Shown here: positions 29,578 to 38,421 of the stretch, piece by piece
How the letters are laid out: every line of letters starts with the position of its first letter
Numbering within the stretch: the first letter of the stretch is position 1
Assembly: GCF_014235875.1 (NCBI RefSeq)
Contig: NZ_JACJUK010000009.1
Location: 1 to 64,000, forward strand
DNA from: Croceivirga lutea
GTDB taxonomy: Bacteria > Bacteroidota > Bacteroidia > Flavobacteriales > Flavobacteriaceae
Direction of reading: 5' to 3'
Length of the DNA stretch: 64,000 bases
Position numbers and translations under genes: made by a program
Notes under the pieces: model-generated
Seen by the model: only the letters and a program-made list of their open reading frames with translations
Database searches by the model: none
What the model was told of the DNA's origin: nothing

Positions 29578-31182
29578 TTAATGATATACCTGTCTAGTTG
29601 CGTCTAAATAACGTTTCAGTTGTTTTTTAACGATTGGGAACAAGAAATATAAACCTACCATATTAGGAAATACCATTGCAAAAATCATAGCGTCTGAGAA
29701 CGCCCAAATAGAATCCATACTAGCAGATGCACCAATTACAACAAAAACGCAGAATAAGACTTTATAGGTTAGGTCCATTTTTTTACTTCTACCAAACAAA
29801 AATTTCCAAGATTGAAGTCCGTAATAAGACCATGAAATCATTGTAGATACCGCAAATAGCACTACTGCGATGGTCAAGAATATTTTTGAATACGGAATGT
29901 ATTCAGCAAAGGCTTTTGAAGTAATACCTGCACCTTCATAGGCTACACCATCAATAAAAACTGCACCAGAACCATCACCACCATAATCAAAGAAACCACC
30001 AAAATTGAAAATTACGATTACTAGGGCTGTCATTGTACAAATTACAACGGTGTCAATAAAAGGTTCAAGCAACGCTACCAAACCTTCAGAGGCTGAATAT
30101 TTGGTTTTTACCGCAGAGTGGGCAATAGAGGCAGAACCAGCCCCAGCTTCATTAGAGAATGCCGCTCTTCTAAATCCTACTAAAAGCACCCCAATAACTC
30201 CACCAACACCAATAGCCTTTGGGTTGAACGCTTCTCTAACAATTAGCCCAACAGCATCATCAATTAAAGAGAAATTACTAAATATGATGAATAAACAACA
30301 AAGCACATAAATAATCGCCATAAAAGGAACTACTTTTTCTGTTACTGAAGCAATTCTTTTTATACCTCCAATAATGATGACAGCTACTAAAACTGCAAGT
30401 ACAATACCTACAATAAAACCAGCCATTGTACTTTCCCAACCAAATAATTCTTTTATAACTATAGTTGCCTGGTTAGATTGAGCGGCGTTACCGCCACCAA
30501 AAGAACCACCAATACAAAAGAAAGCAAATAGCGCTGCAGCAATTTTACCTAATATTTTAAAGCCCTTTTCGTTTAAACCTTTACTTATGTAGTACATTGG
30601 TCCTCCATATACAGTACCGTCTTCCCCTACATCTCTATACTGTACACCTAAAGTACATTCTACAAATTTTGTAGACATTCCAAGAAGTCCACACACAATC
30701 ATCCAGAAAGTAGCACCTGGCCCTCCAAGGGCAATAGCTAAAGCAACCCCAGCAATGTTACCATTACCCACAGTTCCAGATACTGCGGTAGCCAGTGCCT
30801 GAAAATGACTTACTTCACCTTCTTCACTCTCATCTCTAATAGTATCAGGAATATCACCACCATCTGTCATATGCTGTTCTACCTTAGCAAGACCGTATTG
30901 TTCTACCTCTACATATTTTCCTCTTACCACATTAATTGCAGTCCAGAAATATCGAATGTTCGGGAACCCAAAATAGATGGTAAAAAATAAGGCACTACCT
31001 ACTAATAAAATTAAGACGAAAGGTGTACCAGCAATCTCAAAGAATATGACATTATTAAAGAAATCTGAGACAGGTTGAAAAGCTTGGTCAATCTTTTGGT
31101 CAATCCCGATTTCTTCAGCTTCCTGTCCAAAGCTTAGGACAGGTATCAACAGGCTTAAAATGGTTAAAAGTCTGTACTTCAT
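29578..31182 (-). CDS. Alanine/glycine:cation symporter (AGCS family)
   Basis: The 534-residue inner-membrane transporter has about 10-11 hydrophobic helices. The family motif region is ATAVSGTVGNGNIAGVALAI (about residues 130-150). Asn and Gly residues of the substrate site (GAGSASIAH) are also present. An N-terminal signal-like segment (ending LSFGQEAEEIG) precedes the first helix, an extension I associate with Bacteroidota members. It imports alanine or glycine with Na+ or H+; the ion is not decidable. It is followed closely by the HhH gene. Confidence 0.92.
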   Translation of the reverse strand: MKYRLLTILSLLIPVLSFGQEAEEIGIDQKIDQAFQPVSDFFNNVIFFEIAGTPFVLILLVGSALFFTIYFGFPNIRYFWTAINVVRGKYVEVEQYGLAKVEQHMTDGGDIPDTIRDESEEGEVSHFQALATAVSGTVGNGNIAGVALAIALGGPGATFWMIVCGLLGMSTKFVECTLGVQYRDVGEDGTVYGGPMYYISKGLNEKGFKILGKIAAALFAFFCIGGSFGGGNAAQSNQATIVIKELFGWESTMAGFIVGIVLAVLVAVIIIGGIKRIASVTEKVVPFMAIIYVLCCLFIIFSNFSLIDDAVGLIVREAFNPKAIGVGGVIGVLLVGFRRAAFSNEAGAGSASIAHSAVKTKYSASEGLVALLEPFIDTVVICTMTALVIVIFNFGGFFDYGGDGSGAVFIDGVAYEGAGITSKAFAEYIPYSKIFLTIAVVLFAVSTMISWSYYGLQSWKFLFGRSKKMDLTYKVLFCVFVVIGASASMDSIWAFSDAMIFAMVFPNMVGLYFLFPIVKKQLKRYLDATRQVYH

Positions 31183-31266
31183 GTTAGTTTTTTTGGTATG
31201 TTAAATTTGTGTTAGCTGACAATATCTTAAAAAAAAACAACTGTATCAAATTTTGTAGTTTTTTAA

Positions 31267-32274
31267 CTATTCTAATCGGAATACTTGATGTAATTTCTGA
31301 ATTTGTTCAGGTCTTCCTAATACTATAACCTTTCCTCGCGGTTCTAGAGGTAATTCTGGTTCTGGATTAATTACATATTTGCCATTGGGGTGAATGTAAC
31401 CGATAATTGTACAACCTGTACGCTTACGCAAATCTAAATCTCTAATAGACTGGCAATCTATTTTCTCTTTAAAATCTTCAATCTCTACCTCCTCAAGATT
31501 AGTAGTATCTCCTCCTTCTGTTGAAAGTCTATCCATGAAAGTTATTAAATCTGGCATTACTACCAGTGCGGCCATATGGTCACCACCTATTTTATCTGGC
31601 ATAATAACTTTATTGGCACCAGCAAATTGCAATTTTTTAACCGAGGTTACTTGAGAGGCTCTACTAATTATAAATAAATTGCTGTTCATTTGTCTTGCTG
31701 AAAGCACAACAAATAAGTTTAAAGCATCATCTGGTAAGGCGGTAACTAAATATTGAGCTCTCTTAATTCCGCTTTCTAACAATACTTCATCTTCATTAAC
31801 ATCTCCTTCTACAAAAAGAATTTCATCTTCAAAATTTTCTATGATTTCTTTATCCTTTTCAATTACAACAAAAGGTCTATTGTAAGCAGTTAAGCGTTCA
31901 GCTGCTTGTTGCCCATTTCTACCAAAACCACAAATTACCACATGGTTTTCTAATTGATTAATTTTTTGTTTCACCTTTTTCTTTTTTAAAAGTTGTAATG
32001 AATTTCTACTTAATAGATACTCTGTTATTACTGAGATTGCAAAACCAAAAATAAATACACTGCAAACGATTAAAACAACGGTAAACATTTGGGCATCTGC
32101 ATCTAAAGGTCTTACTTCAGAAAAGCCAACGGTAGTAACCGTTATTATGGTCATGTATAAAGCTTCTACCCAAGAAAAGCCTGCAATTAGTTTGTATCCT
32201 AAAACGCCAAATACTAATGCTGAAAGCATTAGAGTTAAGGCCAAAGCCATTTTAGAACGAAAAAGTCTAATCAT
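31267..32274 (-). CDS. Two-TM potassium channel with RCK (TrkA-N/TrkA-C) domains
   Basis: The 335-residue protein has two membrane helices (about residues 9-30 and 62-86) around a pore loop with the filter TVGF (ITVTTVGFSEV). A Rossmann TrkA-N domain follows (HVVICGFGRNGQQAAERL, about 112-129), then a TrkA-C domain near the end. This is the MthK-like layout of ligand-gated K+ channels. The filter has F in place of the common Y, a usual variant. It begins 4 bp after the PspC-like gene in the same direction. Confidence 0.92.
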   Translation of the reverse strand: MIRLFRSKMALALTLMLSALVFGVLGYKLIAGFSWVEALYMTIITVTTVGFSEVRPLDADAQMFTVVLIVCSVFIFGFAISVITEYLLSRNSLQLLKKKKVKQKINQLENHVVICGFGRNGQQAAERLTAYNRPFVVIEKDKEIIENFEDEILFVEGDVNEDEVLLESGIKRAQYLVTALPDDALNLFVVLSARQMNSNLFIISRASQVTSVKKLQFAGANKVIMPDKIGGDHMAALVVMPDLITFMDRLSTEGGDTTNLEEVEIEDFKEKIDCQSIRDLDLRKRTGCTIIGYIHPNGKYVINPEPELPLEPRGKVIVLGRPEQIQKLHQVFRLE

Positions 32275-32278
32275 AATC

Positions 32279-32512
32279 TTAAAGGTCGAAAACCGAAGTG
32301 CGTTTGGTGTAAATTAGGTCTTTAATTTTTAGCCAAAAAGCAATAAATAAATATAGGGCAAAACCAAAACCTAGAGTAGCAAAAGTTAAATATATAAATG
32401 TAGAGCGTACAACCCTAGCCCTAATACCAATGGTCTCAGCTATTCTTCGGCAAACTTCAAAACCTCTTTTTTGAAAAAAGTATAACAAGTTGTAGAACCC
32501 GCGCATATTCAA
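32279..32512 (-). CDS. PspC-domain small membrane protein
   Basis: The 77-residue protein shows the PspC pattern: a short region ending GFEVCRRIAETIGIRARVVRS and one membrane segment (about residues 36-60, FIYLTFATLGFGFALYLFIAFW). PspC proteins take part in envelope-stress signalling in Enterobacteria, but the small flavobacterial relatives are uncharacterised. Start may be M1 or M3. It is sandwiched between DUF2851 (2 bp) and the K+ channel (4 bp), so it is likely translated from one message with them. Confidence 0.82.
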   Translation of the reverse strand: MNMRGFYNLLYFFQKRGFEVCRRIAETIGIRARVVRSTFIYLTFATLGFGFALYLFIAFWLKIKDLIYTKRTSVFDL

Positions 32513-32514
32513 AA

Positions 32515-33789
32515 TTAACTATTTCGAAGCAACAACCTATTACCAATGGTACACTTTAGGCACCTATTTTTTGAGCAATATTGATTATGAAGCTGCAATT
32601 TGGCCTGACTTTCAAAAGCACTGGTAGTAGGGCTGCCAATTTTATCAAATTTTTCAATTATCGAATTTTTTTCTGCTTTTAAATTAATAGCTAACTCAAA
32701 TAATTGCTCAGCAACTTCATTGCCAATGCTTTTTTGGTAGGCAAATTTTAAGGGTAATACCGTATTAATTACTACTAATTCAATAAAATTGGCTGAGAGC
32801 CTTTTTAACCGTTTACCACCTTCTTTACCAAAAACATAATGGGTTGACCAATATTCACTGGCATGAGTTTGAAATAAATTTTTCAAATCTACTACTGAAT
32901 CAGCAGCTATTATTTGCTGAAAGAGTGACTGATGTTTGGCATACAAGTTGGCAAGTTGTGCTAATCTTATGGTTGGAAAATTATGTGGGCGTAAACCGTA
33001 AAAATTTGGTTTAGGCAGTAATTCGTTTTTTACACCAAACTTATTTTTTAAAAAGTTAAATTCTGTTTTTAATTGATTGTAATAGTCATCTTCAAAATCT
33101 TCTTCTAACAAATTTGCCGCACCAAAAAGTAAACTTTCTATAGTTGTTAATTTAGTTGAAACTTTTCTTACAACTGTAAAGTCTATAGTTTTTGCTATTT
33201 CTAGAAATACTTGACCATTTTTATTAAGACCAAAATTCTTCATTAACAAACAGAAAAGAACTTTCTCCCAATCATTATTAGATGCTTGTAACAATTGACT
33301 AAGTAGTTCAGATTTTTGTTGTAATCTTTCTACAAAAAGTCGTTCTAACCAGGTGGTTTTGTAGAATTCATCTACAGAAGCAAAGTCAGCTTCACAGTTT
33401 ATGAATTTCTTCTTGGTCATTAAATTTTGATAATCTGAGAATATCACCTCATCTACAACCTCTTTTAAGGCTACACATGGTATTTTACTTCCATCTTTTC
33501 TAAATACGTCAACATCGTCTATCCAAACCACGTGTAGAATTACGTTATCATAATTGCTATCATTTTCATGACCATGAATAAACCAATCAGAAGATTTTAT
33601 ATGAATTTCAACATTACCAACCCATGTTTGATTATCAATAATTAAATGAGAATTAAAAAAATCAGGACCCGCTAACTGATTGTGTTGTCCTAACTTAAGA
33701 ATGATAACTTCTTCGTTGGATGATGTCTTTAAATTTTGAGTATTGAATTTTTTATTTTTCCAGACAAAGTGAAGAAAATCTTCTCGCAT
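32515..33789 (-). CDS. DUF2851 family protein
   Basis: The 424-residue soluble protein has the DUF2851 landmarks: FVWKNKKFN near the start, GPDFFNSHLIIDNQTWVGNVEIHIKSSDW (about residues 40-68), and a C-terminal Cys cluster (CSKNRCLKC) that could bind a metal. The N-terminal half resembles a nuclease-like fold in shape of motifs only; no activity is known to me. It is in a same-strand run with DinB upstream (20 bp) and PspC downstream (2 bp). Confidence 0.85.
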   Translation of the reverse strand: MREDFLHFVWKNKKFNTQNLKTSSNEEVIILKLGQHNQLAGPDFFNSHLIIDNQTWVGNVEIHIKSSDWFIHGHENDSNYDNVILHVVWIDDVDVFRKDGSKIPCVALKEVVDEVIFSDYQNLMTKKKFINCEADFASVDEFYKTTWLERLFVERLQQKSELLSQLLQASNNDWEKVLFCLLMKNFGLNKNGQVFLEIAKTIDFTVVRKVSTKLTTIESLLFGAANLLEEDFEDDYYNQLKTEFNFLKNKFGVKNELLPKPNFYGLRPHNFPTIRLAQLANLYAKHQSLFQQIIAADSVVDLKNLFQTHASEYWSTHYVFGKEGGKRLKRLSANFIELVVINTVLPLKFAYQKSIGNEVAEQLFELAINLKAEKNSIIEKFDKIGSPTTSAFESQAKLQLHNQYCSKNRCLKCTIGNRLLLRNS

Positions 33790-33809
33790 TTAGCTAAAAT
33801 AACAAAGCT

Positions 33810-34319
33810 TTACCATTTACCAGCATAGCTAAGGTCTTCTGCTATACTGGATTTAAGAAAGTTATATTTTAAACGATTAAGTTGTCTTATATGATGGTAA
33901 TCGTGGGCTAACCAATTTACCAAAAAGCGTTTGGCAGATATTTCTCCAAATTTTGGGTGTTTTAAAGAGTTATTCCAGTTTACATTTTCGAGTTTATTAA
34001 GTACGTTGATAGATTTCTTTCTTTCATTTAAAAAACAAGAAACCACCTCTTCAAAATTTTGTTTTAGATAGTGATGGTTTTTCGGCCATTCTTCAGGTGT
34101 AATGGGTACTAACGGATCATTTGGTGTATGTAAGGTATGTAGAACTCTTTTTCTAAAATCGAATATCTCTTCATCAACAAGATGGCATGCTATTTCTAAA
34201 AAACACCAGACATCTTTATTTGGTTTGTATAGCTTTAAATCAGGTATATGTAAAACAAAAAGAGCCTGAAAAACTTTGTAATTATTCTCAAGCTCTTTTA
34301 TGATATTTTGAACGTTCAT
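33810..34319 (-). CDS. DinB/YfiT-like metal-binding protein
   Basis: The 169-residue four-helix protein has the three metal-ligand histidines expected of DinB-like folds (IACHLVDEE near residue 45, and HDYHHIRQLNRL near 140). Some relatives are thiol-transferases using bacillithiol or similar thiols. The substrate here is unknown. It overlaps the upstream rhodanese gene by one base (at 34319), suggesting translational coupling. Confidence 0.85.
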   Translation of the reverse strand: MNVQNIIKELENNYKVFQALFVLHIPDLKLYKPNKDVWCFLEIACHLVDEEIFDFRKRVLHTLHTPNDPLVPITPEEWPKNHHYLKQNFEEVVSCFLNERKKSINVLNKLENVNWNNSLKHPKFGEISAKRFLVNWLAHDYHHIRQLNRLKYNFLKSSIAEDLSYAGKW

Positions 34320-34630
34320 TATTCTGCTACTTCACCATCCCAGTTCATAAATCCACCTTCTAAATTATATGCGTTTTCAAAACCCATGCTATTCATAATA
34401 GCACAAGCCTGCCCACTTCTATTACCTGAACGGCAGTACAAATAGTAATTTTTAGATTTATCTAGCTTTTCTAACTCATCTAAAAATCCTTGTCCTTTAT
34501 AGATATCAATATTGGTTGCATTGGGTATGTAACCCTCTTCAATTTCTTGTTCAGTTCTTACATCTAGAATAAACGCATTGTTATCATTACTTAACTGCTC
34601 TGCCCATTCTTGTTGCGATAAATCTGCCAT
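34319..34630 (-). CDS. Single-domain rhodanese-like protein
   Basis: The 103-residue protein is one rhodanese domain: LDVRTEQEIEEGYIPNATNI (about residues 22-41) and the active-site loop YCRSGNRSGQAC with the catalytic Cys (about residue 66). Such proteins move sulfane sulfur or act in sulfur relay. The lack of a signal peptide places it in the cytosol. It is coupled to the DinB gene. Confidence 0.92.
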   Translation of the reverse strand: MADLSQQEWAEQLSNDNNAFILDVRTEQEIEEGYIPNATNIDIYKGQGFLDELEKLDKSKNYYLYCRSGNRSGQACAIMNSMGFENAYNLEGGFMNWDGEVAE

Positions 34631-34657
34631 GTATTTATGTGTTTAGAATACAAAAAT

Positions 34658-34688
34658 AAAAATCCGGAACAACTAGCTCCGGATTTTT
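34658..34688 (-). terminator. Intrinsic terminator after the CNTC thioredoxin-fold gene
   Basis: AAATCCGGA and TCCGGATTT form a 9-bp stem with a 9-nt loop flanked by A and T runs, so it could work on both strands. On the minus strand it ends the tlpA-like/redoxin transcript before the rhodanese gene. Confidence 0.8.
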
Positions 34689-34706
34689 AATAAAGTTTTA
34701 TTAGGT

Positions 34707-35318
34707 TCAGGCCTTAATAGAACAACCAATGGCTTTAGTAGTTTTTATTGGAACTTCTTTACCAGAGAGCATTGCATCAACTGCATTTTCAACGAAGCGC
34801 TCTTCTACTTGGCTTTCATCTTGGTAATTATCGTCTATAGCTCCTATGTAGCGGACTATATTACCCTTTGTAGTTTTCTCTAAGAGATATACGTGAGGTG
34901 TACGGGTAGCACCGTATTGAGGATAAATTTCTTGATTTTCATCAATTAAGTATGGAAAAGTAAAGCCTTTTTCATTTGCACGTTTCTGCATATTTTCAAA
35001 GCTATCACCGGGTTTAACATCAACATTATTAGGCATAATAGCCACCACTGGCACTCCTCTTTCTTTATATTTTTTATCTAATGCTATGATACGCTCCTCA
35101 TATTTCATAGCATACGGGCACGTATTGCATGTAAATATTACCAAATAGCCTTTGGCATCTTGGTAATCAGCCAATGAAACCATTGTTCCATCTGTATTCT
35201 TTAATTTAAAATCTGTGGCTACATCTCCAACCTTATAACCAGCTACTATAGGTTTTATACTAAATGCTGTGGTTAGTGTAATTAAGATAAAAGCAATTAA
35301 TAATTTTATGGTTTTCAT
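34707..35318 (-). CDS. Secreted thioredoxin-fold protein with CNTC active site
   Basis: The 203-residue protein has a signal peptide (about residues 1-20) and an AhpC/redoxin-type thioredoxin fold. GDVATDFKLKNTDGTMVSL is the N-terminal strand; FTCNTCPYA (about residue 68) is the active site, with a CNTC motif. Pairs of Cys at this place support a disulfide or peroxide reductase role in the periplasm. The substrate is unknown. It is 9 bp downstream of the TlpA-like lipoprotein gene, so the two are probably made together. Confidence 0.88.
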   Translation of the reverse strand: MKTIKLLIAFILITLTTAFSIKPIVAGYKVGDVATDFKLKNTDGTMVSLADYQDAKGYLVIFTCNTCPYAMKYEERIIALDKKYKERGVPVVAIMPNNVDVKPGDSFENMQKRANEKGFTFPYLIDENQEIYPQYGATRTPHVYLLEKTTKGNIVRYIGAIDDNYQDESQVEERFVENAVDAMLSGKEVPIKTTKAIGCSIKA

Positions 35319-35327
35319 AGGCGTTAT

Positions 35328-35873
35328 TTATAAAAATTTATCAAGTTCTTTTTTTAATTCTTCATAAGTAAATCCGCGTTCATAAAAAGCTCTTTCTTCT
35401 TTATTAAATATTAGTGTAGCTGGTATACCTCCACCCCAGTCTTTATCAACCTTAGGAATCCAGGTATTCATTTTAGGGTCATCAAGAATTACCACCTTAC
35501 CTTGAAGTTTATGGTTTTCAACAAAAGGTTCTAGTTGTGTTTTCCACATGTTAGGCATATCTAAACTCACTAATATCATTTCAACATTATTCTGCTTTGT
35601 CTCGGCATAGAGTTTTTCAAAACCAGGTAGTTCTTCTATACAGGGTTTACACCACGTTGCCCAAAAGTTTACAATGTATGTTTTATCTGTATTTGTATAT
35701 AATAAAGGTGCAATACCTTCATAATCGTAGACCGGGAATCTTACTGTTTCTTCAGTCTCAACATTTAAAACTGTTTTTTTTTCTACGCTTTTTGATTTTT
35801 CTGTTTCATTTTTACAACTTAAAAAAAGTGGTAAAATACATACTAAACCAAACAACAACTTCTTCATAATCAT
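35328..35873 (-). CDS. TlpA-like lipoprotein disulfide reductase
   Basis: The 181-residue protein has a lipoprotein signal (LPLFLSC, lipobox Cys at about residue 20) and a TlpA/ResA-type thioredoxin domain with active site WATWCKPC (about residues 73-80). It would reduce periplasmic thiols, for example in cytochrome c maturation, but no cytochrome genes are nearby. Start M1 (MIM) or M3 are equally possible. It is divergent from the MarR gene. Confidence 0.9.
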   Translation of the reverse strand: MIMKKLLFGLVCILPLFLSCKNETEKSKSVEKKTVLNVETEETVRFPVYDYEGIAPLLYTNTDKTYIVNFWATWCKPCIEELPGFEKLYAETKQNNVEMILVSLDMPNMWKTQLEPFVENHKLQGKVVILDDPKMNTWIPKVDKDWGGGIPATLIFNKEERAFYERGFTYEELKKELDKFL

Positions 35874-35971
35874 GGTATTCTGCCTTAAAATTACCTTGCT
35901 ACACCTGTTTTATTAATTGATTTAACAAAATTTTATCTACTATGACTACAATCACCCGAATAAAATGTAGG

Positions 35972-36001
35972 TATATTTGTATATACAATTGTTGTAACAA
36001 C
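35972..36001 (+). promoter_or_regulatory. -7 box overlapping two palindromes before the MarR gene
   Basis: TATATTTG at 35972-35979 matches TAnnTTTG. A 12-bp perfect palindrome (TTGTATATACAA, 35977-35988) overlaps it, and an 11-bp palindrome (GTTGTAACAAC, 35991-36001) abuts the ATG at 36002. Either could be a MarR-type operator for autorepression. No -33 TTG was found. Confidence 0.5.
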
Positions 36002-36448
36002 ATGAATGTAGAAGAAATTATAAAAACAAAAAAGGATATTCCTTTAAAAAGTAGAACACTTATACATTTAACCTTAGTTCAAAATAAGATAATTGAAACC
36101 ATGAGTGCTGCTTTAAAACCTTATGATGTTTCTATTCAGCAGTTTAATGTGTTACGAATTTTAAGAGGTCAACAAGGTAAACCCGCTAATTTATCTACGC
36201 TTAACGAACGTATGGTTACTAAAATGAGTAATACTACCAGATTGGTAGATAAATTATTGGCTAAAGGTTTTGTAAAAAGAAACATATGCAAAGAAAATAG
36301 ACGAAAGGTAGAGATATACATAACTCCGACTGGAGAGGATACCTTAATGCAAATTGACAAAACGGTGTCAAAAGTGGAAGAAGTTATAACCAACAATTTT
36401 AACAACGAAGAATTAAAAAAATTAAATCACTTACTAAATAAATTTTAG
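36002..36448 (+). CDS. MarR-family transcriptional regulator
   Basis: The 148-residue protein is a winged-helix regulator: dimerisation helix at the N-terminus, DNA-reading helix around NLSTLNERMVTKMSNTTRLV, and the wing RRKVEIYITPTGE. I start at ATG 36002 (MNVEEII); an upstream ATG at 35942 is in frame, but it lies before the -7 box. It begins a plus-strand unit with a nitroreductase (6 bp on) and YceI (34 bp further), a common redox-stress setting. Ligand unknown. Confidence 0.88.
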   Translation: MNVEEIIKTKKDIPLKSRTLIHLTLVQNKIIETMSAALKPYDVSIQQFNVLRILRGQQGKPANLSTLNERMVTKMSNTTRLVDKLLAKGFVKRNICKENRRKVEIYITPTGEDTLMQIDKTVSKVEEVITNNFNNEELKKLNHLLNKF

Positions 36449-36454
36449 AAAAAA

Positions 36455-37099
36455 ATGATTGCTACAAAAGAAAATACAATTGAAAACAGAACTTGGAGGT
36501 ATGCCACCAAAAAGTTTGATAATGCAAAAAAAGTATCTGATAAAAACATGGATACTTTATTAGAGGCTATAAGGTTGACTGCATCTTCTTATGGTCTTCA
36601 GCCATACAAAGTATTGGTTATAACAGACCAAGAAATAAAGTCAAAATTGAGACCCGTTTCATGGAATCAATCACAATTAGAAGACGCATCTCATATTTTA
36701 GTTTTTGCAAATCAGACTGATTTTGGAGAAGAATTGGTCGATGAGTATGTAGAAAATATGTCAGCAACAAGAAATATACCTCTAGAGAATTTAAAGCCCT
36801 ATGCTGAAATGATGAAGAATAATATAGTGGGCCTACCAAAAGAGGCTAAAGAAGCTTGGACAACCAATCAAGTTTACATTGCCCTAGGAAATGCATTACA
36901 AGCGGCGGCTGAATTGGAAATTGATACCACTCCAATGGAAGGATTTGATGCTGCTGAATACAATAAGATATTAGACCTTTCAGCAAAAAATCTAAACGCT
37001 TCTGTTGTTTTAGCTGTAGGGTATCGCTCAGAAGAAGATGCCACACAACATTATGCAAAGGTGCGTAAATCAAAAGAAGAATTATTTACACATATATAA
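36455..37099 (+). CDS. NAD(P)H-dependent oxidoreductase, nitroreductase family
   Basis: The 214-residue flavoprotein opens with NRTWRYATKKFD, the FMN-binding start typical of NfsB-like nitroreductases, and has AIRLTASSYGLQPYKVLVI and the C-terminal VLAVGYRSEED. It probably uses FMN and NAD(P)H to reduce quinones or nitro compounds. It sits 6 bp after the MarR gene and is probably its target. Confidence 0.9.
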   Translation: MIATKENTIENRTWRYATKKFDNAKKVSDKNMDTLLEAIRLTASSYGLQPYKVLVITDQEIKSKLRPVSWNQSQLEDASHILVFANQTDFGEELVDEYVENMSATRNIPLENLKPYAEMMKNNIVGLPKEAKEAWTTNQVYIALGNALQAAAELEIDTTPMEGFDAAEYNKILDLSAKNLNASVVLAVGYRSEEDATQHYAKVRKSKEELFTHI

Positions 37100-37133
37100 C
37101 TAAAAACAAAAACAAACATTTAATTTTAAAATC

Positions 37134-37706
37134 ATGAAAAAAACTGCATTAAGTTTAGTAATGACTGCCATTTTTGGATTAACCGCAATGGCCAACCCTA
37201 TTGATGACAAAAAAGAAATCAATACAGAGACAAGTAACGTAACTTGGAAAGGATACAAAGTAACAGGTTCTCACACTGGTACAATTAGTTTAAAATCAGG
37301 TTCATTAGAGTTTGATGGAGATAAATTAACTGGTGGTGAATTTACCGTGGATATGACAAGTATTAACACTACTGATTTATCTGGTGATATGAAAGGTAAA
37401 TTAGATGGGCACTTAAAATCAGATGATTTCTTTGGTATTGAAAATCACCCAACGTCTACTTTAGTTTTTACTTCTGTTGAAGCTACTGGTAAAAACTCTT
37501 ATGAAGTAACTGGCGATTTAACCATTAAAGGAACCACAAAACCTGTAACTTTTGATGTTTCTATATATGGTAGCAAAGCTACAGCAACGTTAAAAGTTGA
37601 CCGTTCTGAATACGATGTACGTTACGGTTCAGGTAGCTTTTTTGATAATTTAGGTGACAAGACTATCTACGATGAATTCGATTTAGTAGTTGACTTAGAA
37701 TTCTAA
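37134..37706 (+). CDS. YceI-family secreted protein
   Basis: The 190-residue protein has a signal peptide (about residues 1-20) and a YceI lipocalin-like beta-barrel: NVTWKGYKVTGSHTGTISL, FTVDMTSINTTDLSG, and FEGVKATGK-like VFTSVEATGKNSYEVTGDL. YceI barrels bind isoprenoid chains; here a periplasmic role is inferred. It ends the MarR unit and is followed by a strong terminator. Confidence 0.9.
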   Translation: MKKTALSLVMTAIFGLTAMANPIDDKKEINTETSNVTWKGYKVTGSHTGTISLKSGSLEFDGDKLTGGEFTVDMTSINTTDLSGDMKGKLDGHLKSDDFFGIENHPTSTLVFTSVEATGKNSYEVTGDLTIKGTTKPVTFDVSIYGSKATATLKVDRSEYDVRYGSGSFFDNLGDKTIYDEFDLVVDLEF

Positions 37707-37737
37707 GCTTTATAGCTTACATACAGATACATACTTT

Positions 37738-37768
37738 AAAAATCTCGCTTTAAAAGCGAGATTTTTTT
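37738..37768 (+). terminator. Intrinsic terminator after yceI
   Basis: AAAAATCTCGCTT and AAGCGAGATTTTT form a 13-bp stem with a 3-nt loop, followed by more Ts. It ends the MarR-nitroreductase-YceI transcript about 30 bp after the stop. Confidence 0.9.
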
Positions 37769-37882
37769 ATACTACTCATCTATACTTTAATTCTATTTAT
37801 CCACACATTGAAAGGGTTAACCAAAACAATTAGAAATTATGGTTTTTAGTAATGCACTTTTGTGGTATTAAAACCCATTAAC

Positions 37883-38383
37883 ATGCTAAATAACTCAACA
37901 AATTTGAATGAAAAAACGGGTCTTCATATAGTTTCAAACGCTCAACAAACACCTTTATTTTTCACAAATTATCAAAAAGAATTTACCTCAACAGAAAAAC
38001 AGGCGTATCCGTGGCATTTTTCTATAACCATTGGTACCGGAGGAAGTTTGTCAGAAATCAAAGCACTAAAAGAAGAATTAGAGATACAAGCATTAATAGA
38101 AGAATTTTTAACTCAAAATATTTCTGATTTCAGCTCAATAAAAAAGATTTGTGGTGTGTTTAATACTCAAGGTAAAATTGAATATCATTGGTATTTAAAA
38201 GAGCCTATTTTAAAAATTAATTTTGAGGAAATTCAAGCCCTAAGAGAAATTAGTTTTTCGTTACAAAAAGATTATGGGTGGCAAAATATTTCTACTTTAC
38301 TACAACATATTACCAAAACTGAAGTTGAAAAAAATAACGAAGACTCCGAAATTCGTGAACTTATCTTAAATGCTTCAAATTAA
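37883..38383 (+). CDS. Hypothetical cytosolic protein
   Basis: The 166-residue product (start ATG 37883, MLNNSTNLNEK; a GTG at 37862 is in frame and less likely) has no signal peptide, membrane segment or motif I recognise. Its composition is soluble and mildly acidic, with Trp/Tyr-bearing strands (YPWHFSITIGTG, YHWYLKEPIL) and a Glu/Leu-rich helix between. It lies between the yceI terminator and the trp leader on the same strand. Function unknown. Confidence 0.65.
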   Translation: MLNNSTNLNEKTGLHIVSNAQQTPLFFTNYQKEFTSTEKQAYPWHFSITIGTGGSLSEIKALKEELEIQALIEEFLTQNISDFSSIKKICGVFNTQGKIEYHWYLKEPILKINFEEIQALREISFSLQKDYGWQNISTLLQHITKTEVEKNNEDSEIRELILNASN

Positions 38384-38385
38384 TA

Positions 38386-38416
38386 TTGGTATAAATTAAT
38401 TTCCTTTCTATATTTA
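38386..38416 (+). promoter_or_regulatory. Candidate promoter of the trp operon
   Basis: TTG at 38386-38388, a 20-bp spacer, and TATATTTA at 38409-38416 fit the Bacteroidota promoter pattern with one mismatch in the -7 box. The predicted start near 38421 is at or next to the leader-peptide ATG at 38422. Confidence 0.5.
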
Positions 38417-38421
38417 CAGCA

